Source: Chthonomonas calidirosea T49 (GTDB lineage Bacteria > Armatimonadota > Chthonomonadetes > Chthonomonadales > Chthonomonadaceae). From it: 64,000 bases of DNA. Numbering within the stretch: position 1 is the first letter of the stretch; every line of letters starts with the position of its first letter. A program made the translations under genes and the position numbers. Where the stretch lies: NCBI RefSeq assembly GCF_000427095.1, contig NC_021487.1:2191325-2255324 (forward strand), given 5' to 3'. The notes below the pieces were generated by a model. It did not search any database. It was not told the origin of the DNA and worked only from the letters and a program-made list of their open reading frames with translations. Below are positions 7,751 through 17,446 of this stretch, piece by piece.

Positions 7751-9214
7751 CTAAACTGCAGCACCTCTTCCCACCGAGCGCACGAGTCGTGGACCGTGCT
7801 CTGTCTCCCAGCACCGTTTCGAGGTAGGCAGAACCTTGCCAGGGTTGCAGAGCGCGTTCCGATTGAATACCGACTTTATTTTTTGCATCAGATCGAGATC
7901 GGCCTCACTAAACAGCAGCGTCATGGCCTCCATCTTCTCTACGCCGATCCCATGTTCTCCTGTAAGCGATCCGCCAACATCCACACAGAGTTTGAGTATC
8001 TCCTCACCGGCTTGCATGACGCGCTCTACCTGCTCGGGATCGCGCTCATCGAACATGAGGTTAGGATGGAGATTACCATCGCCGGCATGGAAGACGTTTC
8101 CCACCAACAGGTTGTATTTTTGGGCGATGGCGCGCACCTCACGAAGCACTTGCGGAAGCTTGGTGCGCGGTATAACGCCGTCGTGGGTCACCATGGAAAG
8201 CCCAAGGCGCCCCAGCGCGCCGAAGGCCTGTTTGCGGGCTTTCCATAATAGGGCGCGCTCCAGCTCCGTTTTAGCCTGGCGCACCTCCCGTGCCCCGTTC
8301 TTGAACGCGATCTGGCGCACCTGATCGGCCTCTTCATCGAGCCCTACTTCTAGACCGTCTACCTCGATGATCAAAACTGCCTCAGCATCCGAAGGAAAGC
8401 CGAGATGGAACGCCTCCTCACAGGCCTTAATAATGAACGTGTCAATCATTTCGAGTGCGGCCGGCAAAACCCCCGCCGCAATGATGTCTGAAACAGTTTG
8501 AGTGGCCTGGTCAATGGTCTCAAAAACAGCCAAAAGGGTTCGCACCGCTTGGGGTAGTGGGGTTAACCGCACAGTGACCTCTGTAACGATTCCCATGGTG
8601 CCTTCGGCGCCAACAACAAGTCCAACGAGGTCATAGCCCGGCGTCTCCTCCTCGAACCCACCCAGCGCCACGATTTCACCGTCGGGCAGTACTAAGGTGA
8701 GGCCAGTGACGTGGTTGGTGGTGACCCCATATTTCAGGGTATGAGGGCCGCCGGCGTTTTCAGCCACGTTGCCCCCCACCGTACAGGCGCCCTGGCTCGA
8801 GGGATCGGGCGCGTAATGTAGGTGATGTGCCCTTACCGCTTTGGTGAGATAGGTGTTCACGACACCGGCCTGCGCCACCAGCCGCCGATTGGGCACATCT
8901 ATGTGGAGGATCTTGTTAAGGCGCGTGGTGGCGATCACCACACCGCCCTCAATGGCCGTGGCACCTCCAGAAAGTCCGGTGCCCGCCCCTCGTGGGGTAA
9001 ACGGTACCCCAAGCCGGTTGCAGAGCTTTATAATGGCGCTTACCTGCTCCGTATCCTGTGGTAAGGCTACCGCATCGGGAAAGTGTTTTGCTGGCGAATA
9101 GGCATCGCAGTCGTAGGCGCGTAAGGCCACCGGATCGGTAAGTACCCCCTCCGGGCCTAGCAGTGCCTCTAACTCCTGTTTGAGCGTATGCGATAGCTTC
9201 TGCGTGGTATTCAT
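7751..9214 (-). CDS. glcD: FAD-linked glycolate/lactate oxidase subunit GlcD
   Basis: 487 residues, matching GlcD and the D-lactate dehydrogenase family, which oxidises 2-hydroxyacids with FAD. The PCMH-type FAD-binding domain shows PFTPRGAGTGLSGGA near residues 75-89 and GGNVAENAGGPHTLKYGVT near 148-166. The C-terminal FAD-oxidase domain has GNVFHAGDGNLHPN and the hallmark GEHGIGVEKM. The start overlaps the stop of the upstream membrane-protein gene by 4 nt (ATGA), so the pair is cotranscribed. No glcE or glcF lies in the window, so the enzyme may be a single-subunit form or have partners elsewhere. Confidence 0.9.
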   Translation of the reverse strand: MNTTQKLSHTLKQELEALLGPEGVLTDPVALRAYDCDAYSPAKHFPDAVALPQDTEQVSAIIKLCNRLGVPFTPRGAGTGLSGGATAIEGGVVIATTRLNKILHIDVPNRRLVAQAGVVNTYLTKAVRAHHLHYAPDPSSQGACTVGGNVAENAGGPHTLKYGVTTNHVTGLTLVLPDGEIVALGGFEEETPGYDLVGLVVGAEGTMGIVTEVTVRLTPLPQAVRTLLAVFETIDQATQTVSDIIAAGVLPAALEMIDTFIIKACEEAFHLGFPSDAEAVLIIEVDGLEVGLDEEADQVRQIAFKNGAREVRQAKTELERALLWKARKQAFGALGRLGLSMVTHDGVIPRTKLPQVLREVRAIAQKYNLLVGNVFHAGDGNLHPNLMFDERDPEQVERVMQAGEEILKLCVDVGGSLTGEHGIGVEKMEAMTLLFSEADLDLMQKIKSVFNRNALCNPGKVLPTSKRCWETEHGPRLVRSVGRGAAV

Positions 9215-9711
9215 CGGCGTCTCCTCTGAAGGTGAGGTTTGGGCACAGCGCCTTCCTGCGGTTTCATGGAGTTTGCAGGGATCGCCGCTCCTTGTTCCCT
9301 ATTCGTTGCAGCTAACGGCGCCGGTTCCCCCGCAGGAGGGGACACTTGTAGCCAAACCGAAATAGCAGCGACCAAAGCGAGAAGTGCTACTTGCGTGATC
9401 TCCAGGGCATGCTGCTGGGCCACTGTTGGGTGGCTGCCACTGTGCTCTAACTCTTCTACGAAAAGGGCGGCCAGCACGAGCGTTTGACGCAGCGAATCGC
9501 CCAGCGCTTTGGGGCGTTGGAGGCGATAGCGCCGGCGTAGCAGCCATTCACTGCCCAACATGACAAGCCCACAAAGAAAAAATGGGGCTCGATTTGCCGC
9601 GGGGAAGGGCACAGAGAGGACAAGTAACAACACCACCCCCCCAAACCAGACTCCGAAGGCCCATAGATGGAGGGTTTCTAAGAGAAACACAAGCGCCTGT
9701 TTTGCTTTCAT
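9211..9711 (-). CDS. small integral membrane protein (DUF4149-like)
   Basis: About 166 residues with three or four membrane helices: LHLWAFGVWFGGVVLLLVL near the N-terminus, PFFLCGLVMLGSEWLL, and ITQVALLALVAAISVWLQV near the C-terminus. The tail is rich in Pro and Ala and ends in basic residues. The FGVWFGGVVLL pattern recalls DUF4149 and copper-resistance D-type proteins, but this is only a resemblance. The start is uncertain: ATG 9711 is given, while an in-frame TTG at 9741 would add ten polar residues. It overlaps glcD by 4 nt. The 238 bases upstream (9712-9949) show no gene. Confidence 0.65.
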   Translation of the reverse strand: MKAKQALVFLLETLHLWAFGVWFGGVVLLLVLSVPFPAANRAPFFLCGLVMLGSEWLLRRRYRLQRPKALGDSLRQTLVLAALFVEELEHSGSHPTVAQQHALEITQVALLALVAAISVWLQVSPPAGEPAPLAATNREQGAAIPANSMKPQEGAVPKPHLQRRRR

Positions 9712-9949
9712 TTCATCTGCACTCTCGTGAGCACAATCCAAAGCTTCTTAAGGAGCTCACGCTTCAAAAACCATCGCCTCTTTCAATCCTCAGGGCTTTG
9801 GCGCACGGCGTTCCCACCCCAAAAAAGCAGCCTCAAGACGCTGTGGAAGCCGATAGGTGGAGGATACGCGAGACGGTAGCGCAGCACCTTTTCACTCGGC
9901 ACGTGTGCAAAGAGGTGGACATTGTAAAAGGTTCCTTATTTGTCGTGGG

Positions 9950-10513
9950 CTAGCCGGAAGATCGGTTGGCCGGAAGGGTCTCGATAGTGAAGCGATCGTT
10001 GGTGTAGACGCAGATCTCGGAGGCAATGCGCATGGCCGCCTCTACGATCTCGCGGGCGCTGAGCGATGTATGACGCAGCAGTGCGCGGGCTGCCGCCGCC
10101 GCATAAGGCCCGCCGGAGCCGATGGCTGCCACCCCATCGTCGGGTTCCACCACGTTGCCATCGCCGGAGAGAATAAAAAGCTTGTCGCCATCGCTTACGA
10201 TCATCATGGCTTCGAGACGGCGGAGAATGCGGTCGGTGCGCCACTCTTTGGCGAACTCGATGGCAGCACGAGTGAGGTTACCGGCGCTCGACTCGAGCTT
10301 GCTTTCGAACTTATCGGCTAGGGATTGAGCGTCGGCCACCGAGCCGGCAAAGCCTGCGAGCACACGCCCCTGATAGAGACGACGAACTTTGCGTGCGCCG
10401 TGTTTCAACACCGTATCGCCCATCGTCACTTGGCCATCGCCGGCTAAAGCCACTTCGGCCTCCCGCTTCACGGCCACGATGGTGGTGGCTTTAATGGGGT
10501 TCTGTGGGCGCAA
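9950..10513 (-). CDS. hslV: HslV, peptidase subunit of the HslUV (ClpQY) protease
   Basis: N-terminal-nucleophile threonine protease forming the peptidase core that works with the ATPase HslU. TTIVAVK marks the mature N-terminus, with the catalytic Thr exposed after removal of a short propeptide. [20 protein letters not shown] and [15 protein letters not shown] are family signatures. The start is a TTG at 10513, nine bases after GGAGG and four bases after the accA stop. The longer open frame upstream lies inside accA and is not coding. This gives 187 residues, normal for HslV. hslU is not in the window, which is unusual because the two are usually adjacent. Confidence 0.92.
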   Translation of the reverse strand: MRPQNPIKATTIVAVKREAEVALAGDGQVTMGDTVLKHGARKVRRLYQGRVLAGFAGSVADAQSLADKFESKLESSAGNLTRAAIEFAKEWRTDRILRRLEAMMIVSDGDKLFILSGDGNVVEPDDGVAAIGSGGPYAAAAARALLRHTSLSAREIVEAAMRIASEICVYTNDRFTIETLPANRSSG

Positions 10514-10517
10514 CCTA

Positions 10518-11543
10518 TTAGACCTCCAATTGGGAACGAATGAGCTGCAGTGGGTCATGCCACTTACCGATACTGCGATAGCGCTCATAGCGTTCCTGTA
10601 GAAGCACGTCCAGCGGCTTCTTGTCGAGCGCTTCGAGATGGCGTGCGATGGCCTCTTGAAGCGTTTTGGCGGTCTGCTGCAGATCCCGATGGGCCCCACC
10701 AAGAGGTTCCGGTAGCACCTCATCCACCACACCGAAAGCGTGCGCATGCTTTGCCGTCAGTTTTAAAGCATCGGCAGCTTCAGGGGCGCGACTGCGATCA
10801 CGTCCGAACTCTTTGAGGATAGCGGCGCACGACTCGGGCGGGATGACGGAGTAGATGGCGTGTTCAAGCATGACAACGCGGTCGCCCATCGCGATACCGA
10901 GTGCACCTCCGCTGCCGCCCTCACCGATAATGGCCGTAATAATAGGGGTTTTTAGCTGTGCCATCTCCAAGAGGTTCACGGCGATGGCACGGCTAATACC
11001 CTCCTCCTCGGCCATGAGGTTAGCTTCGGCAGCTGGGGTATCTACAAAAGTGATGAGCGGTTTATGAAACTTCTCGGCCAGTTTCATAAGGCGTAGAGCT
11101 TTGCGAAAGCCGGCGGGGCGAGCGCTTCCGAAGTTACGAAGCTGACGCTCCTTTAGGTCGCGTCCTTTCTGATGGCCGATAACCACCACGGAGCGGCCGT
11201 TAAACCGTGCCAACCCGCCGATGATCGCTGGGTCGTCCGCATTGATACGGTCGCCGTGAAGCTCCATAAAATCCTCAAAAATAAGCCGAACGTAGTCCAG
11301 CGTATAGGGTCGTTGGGGGTGACGTGCCATTTGAACTTCATTCCACGGGGTGAGATTGGCGAATATTTGGCGCATCACCTCCTCGCGACGCCGTTCGATG
11401 CGCGCGATCTCCTCGTCAATGTCAATGCCACGGTCAAGGGCATCTTTGCGTAAAACGGGGTCGGCGGCGATACGCTTGAGTTCGGCGATATTGGCGTCGA
11501 GCTCAGAGATGGGTTTTTCAAAATCGAGTGGGCTTACAGACAT
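10518..11543 (-). CDS. accA: acetyl-CoA carboxylase carboxyltransferase subunit alpha
   Basis: With AccD it transfers the carboxyl group from biotin to acetyl-CoA, making malonyl-CoA for fatty-acid synthesis. 341 residues. The N-terminal helical part ([15 protein letters not shown]) is followed by the crotonase-like carboxyltransferase fold, with [50 protein letters not shown] and [18 protein letters not shown]. It overlaps accD by 10 nt and is followed four bases later by hslV, forming one accD-accA-hslV operon. Confidence 0.97.
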   Translation of the reverse strand: MSVSPLDFEKPISELDANIAELKRIAADPVLRKDALDRGIDIDEEIARIERRREEVMRQIFANLTPWNEVQMARHPQRPYTLDYVRLIFEDFMELHGDRINADDPAIIGGLARFNGRSVVVIGHQKGRDLKERQLRNFGSARPAGFRKALRLMKLAEKFHKPLITFVDTPAAEANLMAEEEGISRAIAVNLLEMAQLKTPIITAIIGEGGSGGALGIAMGDRVVMLEHAIYSVIPPESCAAILKEFGRDRSRAPEAADALKLTAKHAHAFGVVDEVLPEPLGGAHRDLQQTAKTLQEAIARHLEALDKKPLDVLLQERYERYRSIGKWHDPLQLIRSQLEV

Positions 11544-12388
11544 GCCGTAGGCTCCTCACAAAGTAAAGAGAGTACGGAGGCGAGAGCGGAGCGCATCTCA
11601 CGTCTCGGCACGATACGATCGATCATACCACACCGAAACTGAAATTCAGAAGTTTGAAAATCGTCGGGCAGGCGTGTGCCCATATCCTGATTCCCGACAC
11701 GGCGCCCGGCGAAACCGATAAGCGCTCCCGGTTCCGCGAAGGTGATGTCGCCCAAGGAGGCATAGGAGGCGTAGACGCCGGCCATCGTGGGGTCGGTTAA
11801 CACGACGATGAAGGGCAGGCCAGCCTCCCCAAGGCGCGCCACAGCAGCGCTTGTTTTGGCCATCTGCATTAAAGAGAGGAGTCCCTCAAACATGCGCGCA
11901 CCGCCTCCGTTCGCGGTGAAGACCACTACCGGGAGACGCTCTTGGATGGCCCGTTCAATGGCGCGCACGATCTTCTCTCCAACCACACTGCCCATGGAGC
12001 CGCCTAGAAAAGAGAAGTCGGCTACGCTAAGGACCACTCTATGCCCTCCAATGCGGGCATAGCCGCAAACCACCGCATCGGTAAGACCGGTATCTTTTCG
12101 AGCTTGCTCCAACTTTTCACGATAGCCAGGGAAATCGAGAGGATCGGTAGAGAGGAGATGCTCATCGAACTCCTCAAAACTGCCTTCATCCACCGTTATT
12201 TCAATGCGCTTGCGCGCAGGAAGACGATGATGATAGTTACAATGAGGGCATACGGAAAGATTGCGTTCCACATCGCGGGCAAAGAGTATCTCGTTGCACT
12301 TTGGGCACTTCAACCATAGGCCGCTAGGCACCTCCTTGCCCGTCAGGCCGTTGCGTGATGGACGTTTGAACCAGCTACCACGTGCCAT
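11534..12388 (-). CDS. accD: acetyl-CoA carboxylase carboxyltransferase subunit beta
   Basis: 284 residues. The N-terminal four-Cys zinc ribbon (CPKCN ... CPHCN, near residues 28-50) is the AccD hallmark. The carboxyltransferase domain contains ADFSFLGGSMGSVVGEK, FTANGGGARMFEGLLSLMQM and GVYASYASLGDI. It forms an alpha2beta2 complex with AccA, encoded immediately downstream. ATG 12388 has AGGAGG upstream with a long spacing of about 13 bases. It is divergent from pheA, with 93 bp between them. Confidence 0.97.
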   Translation of the reverse strand: MARGSWFKRPSRNGLTGKEVPSGLWLKCPKCNEILFARDVERNLSVCPHCNYHHRLPARKRIEITVDEGSFEEFDEHLLSTDPLDFPGYREKLEQARKDTGLTDAVVCGYARIGGHRVVLSVADFSFLGGSMGSVVGEKIVRAIERAIQERLPVVVFTANGGGARMFEGLLSLMQMAKTSAAVARLGEAGLPFIVVLTDPTMAGVYASYASLGDITFAEPGALIGFAGRRVGNQDMGTRLPDDFQTSEFQFRCGMIDRIVPRREMRSALASVLSLLCEEPTACL

Positions 12389-12481
12389 TGGTATAATATA
12401 ACCTCCTGTATAGATGCAGGAAACAGCGTATCGTCTGTAAGAGCGTTTGCGACAAACCGTTTAACGAGGTGAAACCCAACG

Positions 12482-13546
12482 ATGAGCTTACCGGAATGGC
12501 GCAAAGAGATTGACCAGATTGACGAACAGATTTTGCACCTACTGAATCGCCGTGCAGAGCTTGCCCGTCAGATCGGACATGCCAAATCACGAACGCGATC
12601 ACACTATTTTACCCCAGAAAGGGAGCATACCGTTTTTCGGCGACTAGTTCAGATGAACCCTGGCCCGCTGGAGGCGCAGGCGGTGCGGGCTATCTACCGA
12701 GAGATCATCTCCGCTTGCCGCGCACTTGAAAAGCCGCTCACGGTGGCCTTCTTAGGCCCTGAAGGCACCTTCAGCCATTTGGCCGGTATAGCGCGCTTCG
12801 GCTCCTCTTCGGAATTTGTACCTGTGGAGCGCATTGCGGACGTGTTTGCCCAAGTGGAGCGTGGCCTGTGTGATTACGGCGTGGTGCCTGTGGAAAACTC
12901 GTGGGCCGGCGCCGTTCCGGAAACGCTCGACTCGTTTCTAAACTCCAATCTTCGGGTGGTATGGGAGATATATCAGCCTATCTACCACAACCTTTTGTCG
13001 CGCTGCACCTCTTTGGAAGAGATAAAAAGGCTCTACTCGCACTTTCAGCCGCTCGCTCAGTGTCGCCAGTGGCTGCGCAACCATCTGCCTCATGTCGAGG
13101 AGATAGAGGCATCAAGCACGGCAAAGGCTGCTGAGCTCGCCTCCCGCGACCCAGAGAGCGCGGCCATTGCCACCTACCTTGCGGCAGAAAAATACGATCT
13201 CCCCATCCTGTGCGAACATATCGAAGACGATCCTACCAATCGAACCCGCTTTTTGGTATTAGGCTACAACGAGCCAGAACCCACCGGCAAAGACAAAACC
13301 TCTCTCATCTTTACTGTGCCCAATCGAGCCGGCGAGTTAGCCCATGCGCTTAACGCTTTCGAGAAGTACGACGTGAATCTTACAATGATTGAAACACGTC
13401 CTACACGCAGTGCACCTTGGCAGTACTTTTTCTACGTAGACCTTCAGGGGCATGTGAAGGACACCGCTGTTTCCAAAGCTCTCAATCTTTTGAAGGAGCA
13501 TTCGCTTTTTGTGCGCGTGCTTGGCTCCTATCCGGAGGCGAGCTAG
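12482..13546 (+). CDS. pheA: bifunctional chorismate mutase / prephenate dehydratase (P-protein)
   Basis: Converts chorismate to phenylpyruvate in phenylalanine synthesis. 354 residues in three domains. Residues 1-85 are an AroQ chorismate mutase (WRKEIDQIDEQILHLLNRRA, AREIGHAK-like helix). About 88-270 are prephenate dehydratase (VAFLGPEGTFSHLAG; VPVENSWAGAV; TRFLVLGYN with the conserved Thr-Arg). About 275-354 are an ACT regulatory domain (FTVPNRAGELAHALNAFEKY; MIETRPTRSAPWQYFFYVD), which usually binds Phe for feedback inhibition. GAGGTG precedes ATG 12482 by about nine bases. A TATAAT hexamer near 12393 could serve as its -10; a convincing -35 is not seen. Confidence 0.96.
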   Translation: MSLPEWRKEIDQIDEQILHLLNRRAELARQIGHAKSRTRSHYFTPEREHTVFRRLVQMNPGPLEAQAVRAIYREIISACRALEKPLTVAFLGPEGTFSHLAGIARFGSSSEFVPVERIADVFAQVERGLCDYGVVPVENSWAGAVPETLDSFLNSNLRVVWEIYQPIYHNLLSRCTSLEEIKRLYSHFQPLAQCRQWLRNHLPHVEEIEASSTAKAAELASRDPESAAIATYLAAEKYDLPILCEHIEDDPTNRTRFLVLGYNEPEPTGKDKTSLIFTVPNRAGELAHALNAFEKYDVNLTMIETRPTRSAPWQYFFYVDLQGHVKDTAVSKALNLLKEHSLFVRVLGSYPEAS

Positions 13547-13614
13547 GCGCGCTGCGCCGACTAGCAATTCCCTTGAACAGCTCCTACAAAAAGAGAGGAC
13601 AATGGGACGAGAGG

Positions 13615-13620
13615 TATAAT
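13615..13620 (+). promoter_or_regulatory. -10 hexamer of mutY, implying a leaderless transcript
   Basis: A perfect TATAAT ends eight bases before the mutY ATG. Transcription from it would start almost at the start codon, and no Shine-Dalgarno is present. No clear -35 element is seen at the usual distance. Confidence 0.45.
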
Positions 13621-13628
13621 CGTGCCGT

Positions 13629-14837
13629 ATGAAAGCTGCCCTGAACGAGCCGGTTACAAGCGATCTGCGCGAGCGCATTGTCACTAAACTGCTAGAATGG
13701 TACCTGCAGAACAAGCGTGATCTGCCGTGGCGTGGAGCCTCAGCCTATGGCGTTTGGGTCTCTGAGATTATGCTACAACAGACGCAGGTTGCCACCGTCA
13801 TTCCTTACTATCTTCGCTTTATGGAGCGTTTTCCCACGGTGAGGGCTTTGGCGGAGGCCTCGCAGGAAGAGGTTCTTCGCTATTGGGCAGGGCTAGGCTA
13901 CTATGCACGTGCACGCAATCTGCACCAAGCCGCTAAAATCCTTGTTGAACGCTACGGCGGCGAGCTGCCGACAGAGCCTGGCGCCATCGAAAGCCTGCCC
14001 GGAGTGGGGCGCTATACGGCGGGCGCCATTCGCTCTATTGCCTTCCATCAACCCTATCCGCTGGTAGATGCCAACGTAGCCCGCGTGCTGTCGCGCCTGT
14101 TCGGTGTAAGCGGCAACTTGCGCAGCACCTCTACCCAAGCGCGTCTTTGGAACCTCGCACAGCAGCTTGTGCCCGAAAACGAACCCGGCACCTTTAACCA
14201 AGCGCTTATGGAACTCGGTTCCCTCGTCTGCATTCCATCCGACCCGCGCTGTGAGCAGTGTCCTCTCCTTGCAGACTGCGTGGCCGGAAACGCTCCTGAC
14301 CCAACCGCCTGGCCGGAAGCTTCCTCTAATAAGCGCTCGCTCCCTGTCGTCCACAGCAGCGCCCTCATCTGCAACGAGGAGGGAGCTCTGCTCATTGTAC
14401 AGCGCCCACCGCACGGCCTGTGGGGAGGCCTATGGGAGTTTCCGCGGGTGGTTTGTAGCGCAGGAGAAACACCTCTTGAAGGCGCCCATAGAGCGGCTCT
14501 GGAGGTAGCCGGATGGGAGGTGACGGCCATGGAGCCTAAAACGCTTAGAGCCGTTCAAGGACAGGTCGCACCGATTACCCGGATCAAACATGGTGTGATG
14601 CACTATCGCATAACCCTCTATGGCTACCTCATGCGCCCCAAAGCCCCGGTAGCCCCAAAGGAAGAGAGGCCGAAAGAGTGGGTAACCCCGGAGGCGCTTT
14701 CCCGCTACCCTATGCCGGCCCCGCAAGCTCAACTGCGTGAGGCGGTCTTAAACCGTCTGCACGCTCCCCTACCGAATATCCAACCCTGTTTCGTCTTCGA
14801 GGAGACAAACTCCCCTGACTATGCAAAAGAGTCCTAA
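13629..14837 (+). CDS. mutY: A/G-specific adenine DNA glycosylase
   Basis: Removes adenine mispaired with 8-oxoguanine in base-excision repair. 402 residues. The HhH-GPD domain has EIMLQQTQVATVIPYYLRF near residue 40, the hairpin ESLPGVGRYTAGAI near 120, and VDANVARVLSRL with the catalytic-region Asp. A 4Fe-4S loop follows (C-x6-C-x2-C-x5-C; CEQCPLLADC near 205). The C-terminal NUDIX-like domain (about 235-370; HSSALICNEEGALLIVQRPP, GLWGGLWEFPR) recognises 8-oxoG. ATG 13629 is supported by homology and lies just after a TATAAT. The 3' end overlaps the S9 peptidase gene by 17 nt. Confidence 0.95.
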   Translation: MKAALNEPVTSDLRERIVTKLLEWYLQNKRDLPWRGASAYGVWVSEIMLQQTQVATVIPYYLRFMERFPTVRALAEASQEEVLRYWAGLGYYARARNLHQAAKILVERYGGELPTEPGAIESLPGVGRYTAGAIRSIAFHQPYPLVDANVARVLSRLFGVSGNLRSTSTQARLWNLAQQLVPENEPGTFNQALMELGSLVCIPSDPRCEQCPLLADCVAGNAPDPTAWPEASSNKRSLPVVHSSALICNEEGALLIVQRPPHGLWGGLWEFPRVVCSAGETPLEGAHRAALEVAGWEVTAMEPKTLRAVQGQVAPITRIKHGVMHYRITLYGYLMRPKAPVAPKEERPKEWVTPEALSRYPMPAPQAQLREAVLNRLHAPLPNIQPCFVFEETNSPDYAKES

Positions 14838-17337
14838 TAACACGATACCCAAACGGCGAATTACCCCGCGCGCCCTGCTCGAAATCAAACGACTGAGTTG
14901 TCCTCAGGTGCATCCAGATGGACAACGTGTTGCCTTTGTGCTTGAGGAGGCAGACTTTGAAGAGAGCCGATGGAACTGCCATATCTGGCTAGCCGATCGA
15001 CGTCAGCCTGCAGAGAGTGAGGAGGAGTCGGACGAAAACGTTCGTCAACTCACCTTTGCAAAGGAGGGCGAACGAGAACCTAGGTGGTCTCCGGATGGGC
15101 GCTATCTCGCCTTTCTTTCCGAACGCCCAGCGAGCGGACAGGAAGAAGACAGTGAAGAGGAAGATGGTACCACTCAAATTTGGATTTTGCCTTTGGAAGG
15201 AGGAGAGGCCTTTCGCCTTACCCAGGCAAAGCAGGGCGTCGAAAGCTACGCATGGTTTCCAGATGCCGAAACCCTTCTCTTTCTCACAACCGAGCCGAAG
15301 CCGGAACCCGTCGCAAACGTTAAATGCGACTATCAGAAGCAACATATAGACCCGACGGATGAAACGGAGCCACGTCCACGTAAGCAGTTTTGGCGCGTTC
15401 ATCTAAAAGAACGCAAACCTCAGCTCCTCTTCACTGCCGATCCCGGAGTTGAATCGTTTGCGCTATCGCCAGATGGAACTCGCCTCGCTTATCTAACCAA
15501 CCGCACTGGCGACCCTGACGATGCGCACATCGCCGATCTCTATCTGCTAACGCTTCCGGAGGAGGGAGAGCCTACCCTCCACCTTCTTAGCGATCGGGAG
15601 GGCGGCAAATACCATCTTCGTTGGTCGCCAGATGGGCACGTGCTTACTTTTCTGGGATGGCTCGATCCAAAGCTCTCTTATTCGCGTAACAGCCTTTTTG
15701 GGATGCGCATTCCGGCGCCGCTCTTGCCGCCCACAGCCCACTCCACACAGCCACCGCCATGGCTTAACAAACTGCCCGAGGCGCCCAACGATGCCTTGCT
15801 AACGGAGTACGACTTCGACCTATCCTGCTACGAGTGGTCTTCCGAAGAGATGGCGATTTACGCTTTAGCTACTGTACGAACCGGTAGCCAACTGCTTCGC
15901 ATTGACGACGTTACGACCCCCTTGCCGCTCTCTTCAGACGTGCCAAGGTACGACTTGGCGCTACAGCCTGAGGGCGCTGTAATGGCGTGGATCGAGGAGA
16001 GCGCCCAAGCTCCACCTGAAATCTATATCCACGAGGCACCTAGCCAGGTTCAGCCCCTTACCAAGCTTAACGTAGCGTTCACCGAAGAGTATCTCTTGCC
16101 AAAGCAGGAGGTGGTACGCTGGAAGAGCTTCGACGGGCAGGAAATTGAGGGGGTGCTTACCTACCCTTTGGACTACAAGAAGGGCAAGCGCTATCCTCTT
16201 CTGCTTCTCATTCATGGGGGGCCGAAGGGCTGCTCTCAAAACTCGTTACGAAGCTATGAGATGCATCCGGTTTGGGCTTCCGAAGGCTACTTGGTGCTGC
16301 GCCCAAACTACAGGGGGAGCGAAGGCTATGGCAACGCCTTCGCCATCTCCAATCGGCGCGACCTCGGCGGCGGCGACTACAAAGATATCATGGCCGGGGT
16401 CGAGTGGTGCATTGCAGAAGGTTTGGCCGACCCCGAACGTATGGGGGTGATGGGCGGCTCGTATGGTGGCTACATGACCAACTGGATTATCGCTCACACC
16501 AACCGTTTCAAAGCCGCCATCTCCCTTTTCGGCATCTTTCACCTTCAAACCGATTATAGCAACTCCTCCTATTCACGCTGGGACTACGAATATCTCGGCG
16601 CTTACTATTGGGAGGACCCCGAAATCTATCGTCGCCTCTCTCCAGGCACCTATGTGGATCGCATCCAGACCCCTACGCTTATCATCCACGGCGAGGAGGA
16701 CGATAACACCTTTATTAGCAACTCCAAAGAGATGTACCAGGCGCTGAAGCATCGCAAGGTGCCGGTTCAGTTTGTCCATTATCCACGAGAGAAGCACGGG
16801 TTAGAGGAGCCCAATCATCGGCTCGATGAGATGCGACGCTGTTTGGCCTGGATGGCAAAGTATATTGAGGGCCAGCCCTCCTTCTACCGTGTAGGTGATA
16901 CGGTGAAGGTGCAGGACACGGAGCTGTGTGTTACCAGGGCAGAGCGCACTCGTTTCAACGGACTTCCTAAAAACACGAACAGCCCATCGGAAAGCCCAAC
17001 GCTTCTCGTAGTCAGCTTCACACTTCATAGCGACACAAAGGCATCTCAACCTTTTCGGCTATCCTTCAACGATATACGGCTCAAAAGCCGCACGACGGAA
17101 GAGACCTGGAAGCCCTGTGGGGTACCGCTAGAGGTCCATGGAGTGCACGTGCTTGTAGAAGGGGAGAAACTACGGCTCGAACAACACCCCGATCCGCTGA
17201 CCGGCCAGCTCGCTTTTGCGGCGGCTTTGGCATTCGACGTGCCGGCAAGCGGTGGCGAGGCGTTGCTGTATATCGCCGACATGCCCCCCGTGCTTGTGGA
17301 GTGGCCATCTGAAGAACATGAGGAGGCGGAGCCGTAA
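14821..17337 (+). CDS. S9-family serine peptidase (acylaminoacyl-peptidase / dipeptidyl-peptidase-like)
   Basis: 838 residues. The first ~410 form a beta-propeller with TolB/WD-like repeats (SPDGRYLAFLSERP, SPDGTRLAYLTNRTGDP, SPDGHVLTFLG). The alpha/beta hydrolase domain spans about 430-690: LLLIHGGPKGCSQNSLR (oxyanion region), GVMGGSYGGYMTNW with nucleophile Ser, IIHGEEDDNT with the Asp region, and REKHGLEEPNHR with the His. About 150 residues after the catalytic domain are an unrecognised beta-rich extension. No signal peptide is seen, so it is probably a cytoplasmic peptidase acting on N-blocked or short peptides. The start overlaps mutY, implying coupling. Confidence 0.9.
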   Translation: MQKSPNNTIPKRRITPRALLEIKRLSCPQVHPDGQRVAFVLEEADFEESRWNCHIWLADRRQPAESEEESDENVRQLTFAKEGEREPRWSPDGRYLAFLSERPASGQEEDSEEEDGTTQIWILPLEGGEAFRLTQAKQGVESYAWFPDAETLLFLTTEPKPEPVANVKCDYQKQHIDPTDETEPRPRKQFWRVHLKERKPQLLFTADPGVESFALSPDGTRLAYLTNRTGDPDDAHIADLYLLTLPEEGEPTLHLLSDREGGKYHLRWSPDGHVLTFLGWLDPKLSYSRNSLFGMRIPAPLLPPTAHSTQPPPWLNKLPEAPNDALLTEYDFDLSCYEWSSEEMAIYALATVRTGSQLLRIDDVTTPLPLSSDVPRYDLALQPEGAVMAWIEESAQAPPEIYIHEAPSQVQPLTKLNVAFTEEYLLPKQEVVRWKSFDGQEIEGVLTYPLDYKKGKRYPLLLLIHGGPKGCSQNSLRSYEMHPVWASEGYLVLRPNYRGSEGYGNAFAISNRRDLGGGDYKDIMAGVEWCIAEGLADPERMGVMGGSYGGYMTNWIIAHTNRFKAAISLFGIFHLQTDYSNSSYSRWDYEYLGAYYWEDPEIYRRLSPGTYVDRIQTPTLIIHGEEDDNTFISNSKEMYQALKHRKVPVQFVHYPREKHGLEEPNHRLDEMRRCLAWMAKYIEGQPSFYRVGDTVKVQDTELCVTRAERTRFNGLPKNTNSPSESPTLLVVSFTLHSDTKASQPFRLSFNDIRLKSRTTEETWKPCGVPLEVHGVHVLVEGEKLRLEQHPDPLTGQLAFAAALAFDVPASGGEALLYIADMPPVLVEWPSEEHEEAEP

Positions 17338-17355
17338 CCTCCGCCTCCCTGTTAG

Positions 17356-17427
17356 AGCCTCCGGTCGGATTCGAACCGACAACCGACGGTTTACAAAACC
17401 GTTGCGCTACCGTTGCGCCACAGAGGC
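17356..17427 (-). tRNA. tRNA-Thr (UGU)
   Basis: 72-nt cloverleaf read on the minus strand. Acceptor stem GCCTCTG/CGGAGGC, D stem GCGC/GCGC, anticodon stem ACGGT/ACCGT with loop TTTGTAA (anticodon TGT), and T arm GTCGG-TTCGAAT-CCGAC. CCA is not encoded. Confidence 0.95.
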
Positions 17428-17446
17428 AAAATTGGCTATGGGTGAG

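Noticed and set aside
10514-10747. N-terminal extension of hslV upstream of 10513
   Set aside because: It lies inside accA, and the TTG at 10513 has a good ribosome site and the right distance to the catalytic Thr.
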